From NCBI RefSeq assembly GCF_028554725.1, contig NC_071671.1, positions 11,630,001 through 11,694,000 on the forward strand: DNA of 64,000 bases, in the 5' to 3' direction. Positions 1 through 11,800 of this stretch are shown here, piece by piece. The translations under genes and the position numbers were made by a program. The notes under the pieces are model-generated. The model ran no database searches, was not told the origin of the DNA, and saw only the letters and a program-made list of their open reading frames with translations. Source of the stretch: Zeugodacus cucurbitae. Lineage: Eukaryota > Arthropoda > Insecta > Diptera > Tephritidae. Positions within the stretch are counted from its first letter, which is position 1. Every line of letters begins with the position of its first letter.

Positions 1-648
1 ATTTTGAATTGCGGTTTGGAAAATATTCTAATTTAATATGTGCCTTGAATGGGATTTCTTTTATGAATTTAAGTATAATCTAATAATTGTTTTATAGAAG
101 GAATAATTTTTTATCATTTTTTGTACTATGGGTTATACAAATTTTTATTGGAAATTAAATTTAAATTAGGAAAATTAAATAAAAAATTAAAAAAAAAAAA
201 TTTTGGAATATTTTTTTCTATAAATAACTATAAGAAGAAACGGACTATTTACTTGGTATTAGTTGTTGAGTTTTATTTAACAAAGACTTTACGATAGCAC
301 CTTATACTCATCTCCGCTATAGATTTGCTCATTATGTGTGATTTCCATGATATAACATATAAAAACATTCATAATCAAACTGATGAATAATTTGTTTTAT
401 CAAAGTAAATCCAAACACTTAGTATTAAAATGTACTAACTAGTGAAAAAAAAAACAAATTTGTGGGTGTCAAACAGTATAGTGGCAAACGTTATAAAACA
501 ATCCAACTTGTTGCCATTTGCCTCAATTTTCTCGATGTCTCATAAGAAAAACTATGAATTAATCACTAACGTATCATCTGTCTATATAATATATAGGATT
601 TGAGAGATATTTCAATTCTAAAGAGATCTCGGAGAATGCTTATTTTTA
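1..648. other. AT-rich non-coding stretch
   Basis: No credible coding region, RNA gene or transposon was recognised here. The sequence is very AT-rich with homopolymer runs and stops in all frames. By context it is probably intron or upstream DNA of the jeb-like gene whose last exons lie at 13504 and 15070. Confidence 0.5.
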
Positions 649-1850
649 TACTCTCGCAACAAAAGTTGCTAAAGAGAGTATTATAGTTTTTTTCACATAA
701 CGGTTGTTTGTAACACCCAAAACTAAACGAGTTAGATATAGGGTTATATATACCAAAGTGATCAGGGTGAAGAGTGGAGTTCAAATCCGAATGTCTGTCT
801 GTCCGTCCGTCCGTCTGTGCAAGCTGTAACTTGAGTAAAAATTAAGATATCTGAATGAACTTGGTACACTTATTTCTTGGCACCATAGGAAGGTTGCTTT
901 CGAAAATGAGCAAAATCGGACCACTGCCACGCCCACAAGATGGCGAAAACCGAAAACACATAAAGTGCCATAACTAAGCCAAAAAAAAGCTATGGAAATA
1001 AAATTTGATATGAAGGATCGCACTATGAAGGGGCATATATGGATGTAATTTTTTTGGGGAAGTGGGCGGGGCCCCGCCCCATACTAAGTTTTTTGTACAT
1101 ATCTCGCAAACCAATAGATCTATATAAACCAAACTTTCTGCAGTCGTTTTTTTTAGCCACTTTCTAATACTGTCCAAAAATGAAAGATATCGGATAATAA
1201 CCACGCCCACCTCCCATACAAAAGTAAGGTTGAAAATTACTAAAAGTGGGTTAACTCACTAACGAAAAACGTCAGAAACACTAAATTTCACATAAGAAAT
1301 GGCAGGTGAAAGCTGCACTCAGATTTTTTTACAAAATGGAAAATGGGCGTGGCGTCGCCCACTTATGGGTCAAAAACCATATTTCAGGAGCTACTCGACC
1401 GATTTCACTGAAACTTGGTTTGTAATAGTTTCCTTACATCCCAATGATATGTTGTGAAAATAGGCCAAATCGCTTCACAACCACGCCTACTACCTATATA
1501 CCAGAACTTTGAAGACGATCTGAATCGTTTACTTTACAATATATAAAGTAAGCACTAGTGAAGATATCGGTGCAGAACTTTGCACAAATACTATGTTAAT
1601 AGTGTGGCAGCCCCATTCTAAAAATCGCCGAAATCGGACCTTAGGTTTTTAAGGCCCCATATATCGAACACGAGGACCTCGGTGCTTCTAACCTAATATT
1701 ATGGTTTCCAACTTTCAATGGACTTTACAATATATATGACGAATATGTGGGTCAAATTGTGTATTATATAATATAAATAAAGTTAAATAAATAAATTGCG
1801 AGAGTATAAAATGTTCGGTTACACCCGAACTTAGCCCTTCCTTACTTGTT
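649..1850. repeat. Dispersed repeat, family A, near-complete copy
   Basis: An interspersed repeat bounded by an inverted pair: TACTCTCGCAA at 649-659 and TTGCGAGAGTA at 1796-1806. It ends in a CTTCCTTACTTGTT tail near 1837-1850. Inside are a CTGTCTGTCCGTCC run (791-815), repeated CCACGCCCAC / GTGGGCGTGG boxes and no long ORF. Clearly related sequence occurs at 50440-50850, 53162-54619, 54620-54830 and 62985-63670, mostly inverted relative to this copy, which establishes it as a repeat family. The TGTAACACCC start and the TGTCCGTCTGTC block resemble a class of non-coding repeats common in flies (recollection). The class is unknown and no target duplication was identified. Confidence 0.75.
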
Positions 1851-3500
1851 TTTTGTTTAGTTTAATCGAAATATGAGTTAAATTTCCTTGTCCGGGTGTA
1901 TCCTCAAGATCACTTTAAAAATAATATTAACAAAATATATTTTTCGTAAATATAGATTCTCCCGAATTCCATGAAAATATTAGACAACATTAAAACAACT
2001 AAGAAAATAAAGTCAATCTGTAACATTTGTATTTGTATGGAATTTTTTATTAAAATTCCAACTTCAAAATGGATATTTTTCATATCTTAGAATAATATAA
2101 TATTTATTTAATATTTAATAAATAATCAATAAATTTTTAAAAATGTTGATAATATTTAGAAATCAGCAGATCTCAGACACAAAATGTTGAAAACCTTGGA
2201 GAGTGTTTTGAAGAGTATCGCACAAACTATTGGTATAGTTATGTCAAATATACTGTCATAATGAAGTAGAGAGAGACATATTGCAACTACTGCCTCCTTG
2301 TCGAATTTATATCTGGTTGAAAATAAAGATTAAATCGAAGCCTTTAGTTTGTAATATACAAATACTTATTTATTGTCTAACTTTTAGGCAACATTTTAAA
2401 GAAAATTAGGTGACTAAATGAATGATTATCAAATCTGAACATAAATTGCCTCTTCTACGGGTAATAGCAATAATAAATAATACTTCACTAAATGTCAAAG
2501 GTGTAGTGTCGAAAAAAGGCGTTGGCAAAAATGCTAAGTTTATATTTAATATTTTTATATTTTAACAACAAGAAAGTTATTATTTCATCGTTTCACAAAC
2601 TTCAAATTTTTTATGGCTTTTGGTATGGTTGAACCAAAAAATATTTATGCTCAAAAAGATTGAGAAAATTAATTCTTGTCCAAGGAAATTTTAAACTGTG
2701 GCTACTTAAATAAGTATATATCAATAATATCAGCTTATTTAAACAAATATATATATTTTCGACAAAAGTAACAATATTTCTTTACATTTCTCTCACTATT
2801 GTTAAAGTCAACAAGGACTTTTATAACTTAAGGGGTTAGGATTTCAGAGGCTAAAAATAAGCTTTTAATAATATATTTTATTTAAACAAATGAGCATATC
2901 AAAGATTCATATTTAAACAAATTCGATTCGATGGATCGAAAAAAATAGTTGTAATTGATTCAATGTTCATTAACTAAATAATGTTTTTTGAAAGATGTGT
3001 GTAAAATTTGAACAAAATCGCTTCATAACTTTTAGAAAAATCATTTCCATCAAACTGAAAAAATGAGTTTTGAGATAAACGCGTTTAAAGTTTTTGATTC
3101 ATACTGACCTGGCCTGTGGGCAGAACCTCCATATATATCTAAGATATATTATATTATATTGATATCTCTAAGAATATTATTCGGATTGATTTGATATTCT
3201 TGAATAATATTTTAAACTTATTGCACTGCTTCATAAGTCCAAACAGTTTTTTTTAATTTTGAAATTTTAAAACCCACCTAAACCCTTTAAGTGGCACTAT
3301 AAAAAAATTGTTGTGGTAATTTTCTTAACATTTAATCTTCAAATGCACCGATTATGTGAAAAATACATGAAAATAAAATTTTTTTTTTTTTTTTTTTAAA
3401 AAACTCCTCGAACAATTACCTACAAACAAATTACTCTCGAAGTGTATAGCATAATAAAGACTATTTACTATATCCAAATGTGATCAGTGCAGCAGCACAA
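1851..3500. other. AT-rich non-coding DNA with an old repeat island
   Basis: No gene seen. Roughly 2820-3300 differs from its surroundings and contains GAGATAAACGCGTTTAAAG (near 3072-3092). Similar strings occur in islands near 11620 and 62330, so this part is probably a decayed repeat. The rest is AT-rich sequence with no recognised feature. Confidence 0.4.
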
Positions 3501-4207
3501 CTACATATAACTGTATATTTTCCAAAAATGTTTATCTCGTGCATATTTATTACTAAATTTGGTCATAAATCCATATGTAATTAATAAAAAAACAGATTTG
3601 GCGTTACTGGCTGCAGCAATTGTGTGGGAGGTCACAACAGAGCACGTATATACACATATTAACTGTGCAATAAATGTACATATCGTTTGCCAAATGTCGC
3701 AATTGTACACACATGTTGTTGCTACACCCATACAGAGATACAAATATTATATGTATTTTATGTATATATATTTATAGCAGTGAGGTAGTTGCAGTCAACG
3801 GACTCACAGCACTTGCATAAGTAAATATATATAAGTATGGATGTGTGCTGGTCATGCTATTGCTACAACTCAGACAACAAGAACAACAACAATAATAACA
3901 ACGTATTGTTGCTGGCCGGTTGTCAGCTTGCACAATTACGACTCTAACAGCAACAGCAACAACAGCAGCAACAACAAAATTTATCTTACAACACTTGCAA
4001 TAATTCTTGCAGCATGTTACACAAACGCAGCAACCGTTCACAACAGCAGCAACTATCCAACGCCACGAATTGTTGCTAAGCAGCAATCTTTCAGCGCCAC
4101 TACCACTCGGTAGGTTGCGCTGCCAGCGCAATGAGCGCAGTTTATGTAGTAACTTTGACACAACTGTACTCGTTGGCAGCGAACTCATGCAATTGCAGTC
4201 AACGATG

Positions 4208-4242
<35 letters not shown>

Positions 4243-4742
4243 AAAAACGCAGTAAAAAAGTTTTCGCCAAGAAAATAGTAGCTAGTAAAGTTGCGCTGCC
4301 CACGCAAACAACATTTGACAAAGGCTTGTATATTGGTGTGTGTGTGTGCATGTGTGATTGTTGGTGTGTTTGTGTACGCGTGTGTTACTTTACGACTTGC
4401 TGTTGCCAAAAATTGAAATGACTGTGACATGTTGTAGCAAAAAATAATAAATTCAACATAATAATTATGTACTAACATGCATGCATATGTATGTGTGTAT
4501 ATTGTTGTTGTGTACAACTTCTTCTTCGCTTGCGTAGAAGTTTGATGACATTTATTCAATGCTTAAATTAAGTTATTCCTTGAGATAACACATTTGCTCT
4601 GGCAAAAGTATTCAGAGATAATTTATAGTGATTATATAAAGCATATAAGTTTACCTATGTATATACATTTGCGAGTATATGCGGCAAACGGACTTTGCTT
4701 AGAATTAATCATAATAAAGTAGGTTAAAGGCTAGCAGAAATC
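3501..4742. repeat. Low-complexity CAG/CAA and GT-rich region
   Basis: Contains scattered CAGCAACAAC runs (3945-4050), an uninterrupted ACA trinucleotide run of about 11 units (4208-4241) and a GT-rich stretch (4335-4385). The trinucleotide runs generate short ORFs rich in N, T and S on the plus strand and in V, C and L on the minus strand. None has a domain, a splice context or consistent codon use, so I read this as microsatellite-bearing intron DNA. Confidence 0.6.
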
Positions 4743-4795
4743 GAGACTAGTATAAACTAAATTAAGTTGGGTCAAATCCAATTAGCTTAGATTAA
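4743..4795 (+). repeat. Direct repeat, left copy (about 53 bp)
   Basis: Begins GAGACTAGT and continues through TTAAGTTGGGTCAAATCC to TTAGATTAA. Nearly the same sequence recurs at 5170-5221 in the same orientation with two or three differences. The 374 bp between the two copies hold no ORF. The pair may be a segmental duplication or the terminal repeats of a small element. Confidence 0.7.
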
Positions 4796-5169
4796 GCGGT
4801 TAGGGGTAGTCAGAGACACAAAAAAAAGAGAATTTTTGGTAGTTTTTTTTGCTATTATTATGTTATTTTACAAAACTATTATTAAACAATGTTTTGACTT
4901 CAAGTAACGAAGATTTGAAAAATAATATATAATGAAAAAATAAAATATAATTGAGCCAGAACGCGACAATTATGGTGACAATCATAAGTGCTTGGCGATT
5001 CATGATCGAAGTCTTTTTTTAAAAATTACCAAAATGGCGGCCTCAGGAAATTCTCTTCCAGATTTCTGGAAAAATCAACAGTTATTTGGTCTTAAAAAAT
5101 CGATATTTTTGAAAAAAAAAGCTTCTATCAGACCCAGGATTATTTTGTATTCTAAAGCTGTTACACTGT

Positions 5170-5221
5170 GAGACTAGTAAAACTAAATTAAGTTGGGTCA
5201 AATCCAATTATCTTAGATTAA
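5170..5221 (+). repeat. Direct repeat, right copy (about 52 bp)
   Basis: Second copy of the repeat at 4743-4795, differing by a missing base near the start and one G/T change near the end. Homology stops at the shared TTAGATTAA, after which the flanks are unrelated. Confidence 0.7.
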
Positions 5222-8200
5222 TTTGAGTTCGGTCAAAATATTTAAAGTTGCTATGTTTTTGATATATTTTTTTTTATTAGTGAAAAGATATATTTTTATC
5301 AAAAAAAAAATGCATGAGGAAAGATTTCATTTCAATTATAAAAATAATAAATTTTGAAATAGTTCCAAAATTCAAAATTACGAAAAAAATTAAAATCCAT
5401 TTCCAATAAATAATTCATTTTTTTTTTTTAATTATTATTTGTATTTTTTAAATTTTATATAATTTTAATATTGAAATTTTGTTTCATATAAAATTACAAA
5501 TTTTTTTTCAATGAAATGTTTTTTTTTAAAGAATAGTAAAAGCACAGTTTTAATAGAATAGCAACCACATAATAAAAAATAAATAATTTTTACATATCTT
5601 TATTATTAATTAATTATTAATCAATATTAATACAAAAAATTATTTTTTTTTTTAAGAAAATTAATTTAGAGTGAAGATTAATTTTACTATTAACTACTTT
5701 CAATTAAATAAATTTAATAAGTTCTAAAAGAAAATTGCAAAAATATATTTTTGTGATTTCATCGGATTTAACAAAAATATTTTTTTAATAATATAAAAGT
5801 ATTGTTTTTAGAAAACACTTGTTATTATAATTTCATATAGAATTAAATCACTTATTAATAAAAAAAAAGAAATTACGAAAAATAAATTTTTAAAAAACAA
5901 AATTAAAATGTTTTGAGAATACTTTTTTTTTATTTGAAAATAATAAGTTAAAAAATATTTAGTTTGTGCTCCCAAAAATACATAAAATGCTAATATGAAA
6001 AAAAGTTCAAAGCATAACATTTATTTTTTTTATATTTTAACATAAAGTTATTATTGGTTTGTTTTTTTTTTTTTTTTGATTTTCAACCTTCAAAAATTTT
6101 GAATTCAACAAATTTCTTAAATATTAAATTCTTCACTCCAAATCCCATCACAAGTCCCATTATTCAGTTCATATTCCGCAAACTTTTTGACTATTTGCTG
6201 CCACTAAAGCGCCTTACCATCAATATACCATTTGGTTACTCATACGCCATGGCTTCCGCAATCTATTGAACACGTACATAGTATGCACACACAGCGAAGG
6301 CTTAAAGTTCAATTTGAATGTTAAATCTTGCATTTGTAAAATCAACATAAGTAATGCAATGAGTTTATCCCACAATCAGTGCGGCGTATGGGGTAAATAC
6401 ACGCAAATAAATATGCGCGCTATAAAGTGGTAGCTGGAAAAAGTGCGCCTAAAAGCCTGCCACGCTCAGATTGCATGTGTCCCACATAGCGCGGCGACTA
6501 GCTTGCCTGTTGTGCACGTCGGCACACGCAAGTGTATGCGTGCAAGCGTGCGTAATGCGATGCGATTTCGTTGTGCAAGTGACTCTTTTAATTTTTTTTA
6601 TTTTTTGATTTTATTTGATATATTTTTTCACTTTTTTGTACAAATACGGTACTCCAGTTCTGCATTGCGTGCTTTTTTTTTGCCACATGGTTGTAAGTTG
6701 CACAATCGATGAGCTCCAACTCAACTTGCATGTTTACACATTTGTGCGGAAATTTTACTGCACGCATTTGCTATTTTGTATGTGAGTGGTTTGAATTGAA
6801 ATCAAATACTTCTATTGAGAGCATGTCGAATGTGAAATAAAGTAGAGAGGAAAATTTAGAGTCTACCATGTATATACATATGTATCAATGTATACACAGC
6901 ATTTTAGTATAATATATTCATACTAAAAAATGGTATCGGAAAGTAAGCTCTGACAACAGTGTTGCCATATTTAAGAAAATTTATATATTTAAATTTTTTT
7001 TCGAATTTTTTTTTAATGTATTTTATATATATTTATCTTTAACAGAAACCATATTATAAAAACAGTGTTGCCATATTAAACATTGAAAGCGAATATCAAT
7101 CAAAATTAGATTTTCGAAAATTATGTGGAGAAATTATTTAGTAAAAAGTTTTATAAAAAATCGTAGAGTGATTCTAGGAAATTTGAATCACTCAAGAAAT
7201 TATCGCTAAATTTTAAAATTTATAATAATTTATTTTATATTTTTTTTTTAATTTAAAGCGTTGTATAAGCATAAATTTGATAAAAAAAGAAGCTTGTTTG
7301 CTATTTTACTTTATGCTCTCAGGTAAAATTATCGTTATATAAAATGCCAAAGTACAAAGCATGAAACTCCAAACCAGCGCTTTCCCGCTGGCTAGTGAAA
7401 ATATGTTGTGTAGGAGTGCATAGAAACTTCCACAGCGAGTATATAATAAAACTAACGTAGTTTTGTTCACATAGATTATGGTTATTGCTGTTTTTGTAAT
7501 TGGCGCCAATAGTTTTGTTGGCGAATAAAATCCATGCAAGCATAAAATGCAAATAGTTAAATCGTATAATGAAAAAAATAAAAAAGAATAAAATTTAATC
7601 TTATACTAAGGCAGTCGAAGGATGTTTTAGTAGCAAATTCTGCTAATCATGGTTTTAAAAAAATTTTATCTTCGTATTAAGACAAGCTAAATGGTATTTA
7701 GACTAGCTAAAACTTCTTAAAAACACGCTACAAATTTTTTTATTCAAAATGCATCTAATAAACTTACCAATTCGCTAAATTTATATATAAAATTGAATTT
7801 ATTTGTCAACACTTATCATGATAATTTTTATATCTCTCTTTCTCTATCTTTTCATTAATATACTCTCTAATTTATGACTTGACATAAGACAGTCGCTATT
7901 TTAGTCGCTTATCTAATAGCTCTACTACTACTTTAACTTACTAACTTTTCAATCATCCATTCTCCTCTTTCGCTATTATCCATTCATTTTTCTTCACTAT
8001 TATCTCTACTTGCCGTACACCTTTCTATCGATATAAGTTAACTCATTAGACTTATTTAAACTCAGATTTCGCTTTATTTTATTTTTATTTTTATTCTTTT
8101 TAATTTTATTCTCTCTTCGTTTTATTATGCATCTCTTTTACTTCAGCATTTCTAATGCTTCGCTATTCGCCTGAAAAAAAAAAAAAAACGTCAAAGCTTT

Positions 8201-8639
8201 GCACATACACTCACAACTTGGCTGGCGCACTCACCCCCAGCATGTCTGTCTAGAAAACACATAAGCATAAATCACTTGTAGGACAAGTTGGCGCCGCCGG
8301 TTTACTAGTTTTGGCTTTATACTTATTTCTATTTGTGCAGCGTTTTCGAGTTTTTCCACTTTTTACATATCCTCACTGCGTTTTACTTGTTTTGCTCAAG
8401 CATGGTATTATGGTAAATACATATGTACATTGACATAAATATATTTCCCGCTTTTATGTTATTCCCAATTTATTTGTTTTAACTATGATTGAATTTATTT
8501 TATCAGCGAATTTTGTTTAAAAATTGCGTATAAATACTCACACATCTAGGTGCAATATTTTCTTGTGTTTTTTTTTAATTTCTTTTTTTAGATTTTAATG
8601 GATGTATTTTGAATGAAAATGAACTACAACTTAACCTTC
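5222..8639. other. AT-rich non-coding DNA
   Basis: Nothing beyond short spurious ORFs was seen. 5240-6060 is extreme A/T homopolymer sequence. 6380-6720 is less AT-rich, with CA- and GTGC-rich words, but has no conserved reading frame. 7800-8170 is pyrimidine-rich on the plus strand with TCTC words. By position it is probably intron of the jeb-like gene. Confidence 0.45.
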
Positions 8640-9052
8640 TATTATTCTAATTGTAATCATTACTTTTGTTATATTGAAATTAATGGGAATGGTAACTATA
8701 AAATAAATTTAGGTATTGAAAATCGTTCAATAACGGATAGAGTAATGGTAATTGTTACAATTAGCATTCATTACTTTTTAATTAATTAATCGTATTTTGA
8801 TCAAGTAATTAGTTAATGATTACATATTAAATATATACGGTGATATGATATTAAATATACGAAGAATGATATTAAATATATATATATTTCAATCAAAGTT
8901 AACGCATTGGCTATTTTGTGATTACTTTTAGAGTAATCATACTATTTAAAATTTCGGAATCATTACTTTCTATTTCAATTACATTTGTTAAAGTAATGGC
9001 AAAAATGGCAATCACGAATAATTCAATGATCATAAATACAGCATTGGTAATT

Positions 9053-9062
9053 GACATGTAAT
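9053..9062. repeat. Target site duplication of RTE copy 1 (left)
   Basis: GACATGTAAT, repeated exactly at 10884-10893 on the other side of the RTE insertion. Confidence 0.85.
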
Positions 9063-10883
9063 ATTCTTCTTCTTGACTGGCGTAGACACCGCTTACGCGG
9101 TTATAGCCGAGTCCAAAACAGCGCGCCACGTATCCCTCCTTCTGACAGTTTGGCGCCAATTGGTTATTCCAAGCGAAGCCAGGTCCCCCTCCACCTGGTC
9201 CTTCCATCGGAGTGGAGGTCTCCCTCTTCCTCGGCTTCCACCAGCGGGTACTGCATCGAATACTTTCAGAGCTGGAGCACTTTCATCCATTCGAACAACA
9301 TGACCTAGCCAGCGTAGCCGTTGTTTTTTTATTCGCTGGACTATGTCTATGTCGTCGAATAACACATACAGCTCATCGTTCCATCGTCTGCGGTATTCGC
9401 CGTTGCCAATTCTTAAGGGACCATAAATCTTCCGCAAAACCTTTCTCTCGAAAACTCCTACTGCCGTCTCATCGGATGTTGACATCGTCCACGCTTCTGC
9501 ACCGTAAAGTAGGACCGGAATGATGAGAGACTTGTAGAGTTTGGTTTTTGTTCGTCGAGAGAGGACTTTACTTTTCAATTGCCTACTTAGTCCATAGTAG
9601 CACCTGTTGGCAAGAGTGATTCTGCGTTGGATTTCCAGGCTGACATTGTTATTGCTGTTAATGCTGGTTCCCAGGTAGACGAAATTATCTACAACTTCAA
9701 AGTTATGACTGTTAACAGTGACGTGGGAGCAAAGACGCGAATGCGCTGACTGTTTGTTTGACGACAGGAGATATTTCGTCTTGTCCTCGTTCACCACCAG
9801 ACCCATACGCTTCGCTTCCTTATCCAGTCTGGAGAAAGGAGAACTAACTGCGCGGGTGTTGTTTCCAATGATATCGATATCATCGGCGTACGCCAGTAGC
9901 TGTACACTCTTGTAGAAGATTGTACCTTCTCTATTTAGCTCTGGAGCTCTTATAATTTTCTCCAGCATCAAGTTAAAGAAGTCGCACGATAGTGAGTCAC
10001 CTTGTCTGAAACCTCGTCTGGTATCGAACGGCTCGGAGAGGTCCTTACCGATCCTGACGGAGCTTTTGGTGTTGCTCAACGTCAGCTTACACAGCCGTAT
10101 TAGTTTTGTGGGGATACCAAATTTAGACATCGCGGCATAAAGGCAGTTCCTTTTTGTGCTGTCGAAAGCAGCTTTAAAGTCGACAAAGAGATGGTGTGTG
10201 TCGATCCTATTTTCATGGGTCTTCTCCAAAATTTGGCGCATGGTGAATATCTGGTCTGTTGTTGATTTTCCAGGTCTAAAGCCACACTGATAAGGTCCAA
10301 TCAGTTTGTTGACGGTGGGCTTTAGTCTTTCACACAAAACGCTCGACAAAACCTTATACGCGATGTTGAGGAGGCTTATCCCACGCCATCTCCTGGTGTT
10401 ATACTTTCACTGCCATTCAGCAGGCTGGAGAAGTGTTCCCTCCACAATCTCAGTATACTCTGGTCATCAATAACTAGATCACCTCTGGGGGTCCTACAGG
10501 AGTGTGCTCCGGTCTTGAAACCTTCAGTTAGTCGTCGGATCTTTTCGTAAAATTTTCGAGCATTACCCCTGTCGGCCAGCTTGTCAAGCTCTTCATACTC
10601 ACGCCTTTCGGCCTCTTTCTTTTTTTGTCTGCAAATGCGTCTCGCTTCCCTCTTAAGCTCTCGGTATCTTTCCCATCCCGCTCGTGTTGCGGTCGATCGC
10701 AACATTGCGAGGTAGGCAGTCTGTTTTCTCTCCACTGCGAGACGACAATCCTCATCATACCAGCTGTTTTTTTTGACTTTTCCGAAAACCAATGGTTTCG
10801 GTTGCAGCTGTACGTAAGGAGTTTGATATGCCGTCCCACAGCTCCCTTATACCGATATGCTGATGAGTGCTCTCAGAGAGAGG
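9063..10883 (-). mobile_element. RTE-like non-LTR retrotransposon, copy 1
   Basis: A minus-strand non-LTR retrotransposon of about 1.8 kb, flanked by the 10-bp duplication GACATGTAAT. The 3' end (left) carries AAGAAGAAGAATATT, a short microsatellite-like tail of the kind RTE-clade elements use. The 5' end (right) stops inside the linker before the RT domain, so the endonuclease and any 5' UTR are missing. This is typical 5' truncation during target-primed reverse transcription. A second copy lies at 49324-50400, a tail-only copy at 60653-60726 and a fragment at 53289-53592. Confidence 0.9.
9093..10792 (-). pseudogene. Reverse transcriptase of RTE copy 1, internally deleted
   Basis: Upstream part (10792-10376): a basic linker rich in K, R and E running into WREHFSSLLNGSES. 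Downstream part (about 10380-9093): RT palm and thumb, with motif A in FVDFKAAFDS, motif B in RRGFRQGDSLS and the catalytic YADD in LLAYADDIDIIG. The C-terminal region carries LRWLGHVVRM and GRGRPPLRW, typical of RTE/craniofacial-like RTs. Comparison with copy 2 shows that about 270 bp (RT fingers, including NYRGISLLN) is missing at about 10378, where GATGGCG joins TGGGATAAGCC. The join shifts the frame, so no functional RT can be made. Confidence 0.9.
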
Positions 10884-11139
10884 GACATGTAATCGTAATC
10901 GTAATTATTCAACTTACATATATATCCACTGCAGCTTGTAATATGTTATACTACACTAAGGTAATTTTACCATATTATATATAATATACGGATTACAATT
11001 AAAGCATTAATAATCCCAATGAATAATGCAGTGTAATCTAGTAGGTAATTATAGTAATGATCCGACCTCAATGATTACAATTAAAACATTTATAATTGAA
11101 AAGTAATTGAATAGTAATTAAGGGGCACACCTAGTATGA

Positions 11140-11800
11140 TGGCCTAAAAAATAGGTGATTTTTGGGAATTTTTATTAAAAAAAAATACTTTATCAATTAT
11201 TTCAAGAAAAAAAAAAAAATTATTTCAAGAATATACAGTGAAATTTTTGAAGAAAAAAATTAAATATTTTTAAAGTTATGGTCGATCTCCAACGGTGCGA
11301 AAAAAGGTCCTTCACTGCTGCAGTGATTCCGGCCTTCTCCGTGAATGAAATCTAAAAAAAAATTCTCGTTAAACTAGATAATATTGTTTGTACCATGATC
11401 TACGATAATCAAAAATTGACAATATTGCGGCGTTTTAAAAAAAATAGTCGATTTTTACCCAAAATTTTGGTCGGTTTTGGTCTGCCAAAATTCGATTTTT
11501 TGATCAGATAATAAATGATAGGTCATTGTAAGGATAACTATATATAGAACATGTAAAAAAAATCGATAGTGATCGGATCATTTGTTTTTGAGTAATCACT
11601 GCAGCAAATTCGGAAATGTTGTTTCGAGAAAAACGCATTTAAAGATAAAATGATCGTTTTCACTGCTACCGATCGGCTGCTCTTTAAATTGCTATAACTC
11701 AAAAACTATTTGAGATATCGATTGGAAATTTTAATATTATTTTTAAAGGTGTAATCTACCGAAATATGAACAAAAAACAATAGTTATCCAAGATTTGGAT
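11140..11800. repeat. Decayed repeat island with GAGAAAAACGCATTTAAA motif
   Basis: Non-coding island with several CACTGC[AT]GC words, repeated cgat/gatcg words and TTTCGAGAAAAACGCATTTAAA split across 11622-11645. The same motif recurs near 3080 (same orientation, diverged) and 62325-62351 (inverted). No ORF is present. It is probably an old non-autonomous element of unknown class. Confidence 0.4.

Larger units (their letters stand above)
8640..11130. repeat. AT-rich GTAAT/ATTAC repeat split by an RTE insertion
   Basis: Both sides of the RTE insertion (8640-9062 and 10884-11130) are dense in GTAAT and ATTAC words in both orientations. TAATTGTAATCATT at 8648-8661 is repeated inverted at 11070-11083, near the outer edges. 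A related word GATTACAATTAAA recurs at about 10991 and 11073. Removing the RTE and one TSD copy leaves a roughly 680-bp AT-rich element with inverted edge words. It may be a foldback or MITE-like repeat, but the exact ends are not defined. Confidence 0.4.

Noticed and set aside
1026..1090. GC-rich GGGGCGGGGCCCCGCCCC palindrome as a CpG-type promoter
   Set aside because: It lies inside the family A repeat and is matched by degraded versions in other copies, so it belongs to the repeat.
3772..4559. Several overlapping ORFs on both strands with N/T- or V/C-rich composition
   Set aside because: They follow CAG/CAA and GT microsatellites, lack domains and overlap each other on opposite strands.
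8911..9523. Plus-strand ORFs overlapping the RTE 3' end
   Set aside because: They are antisense shadows of the RTE coding strand.
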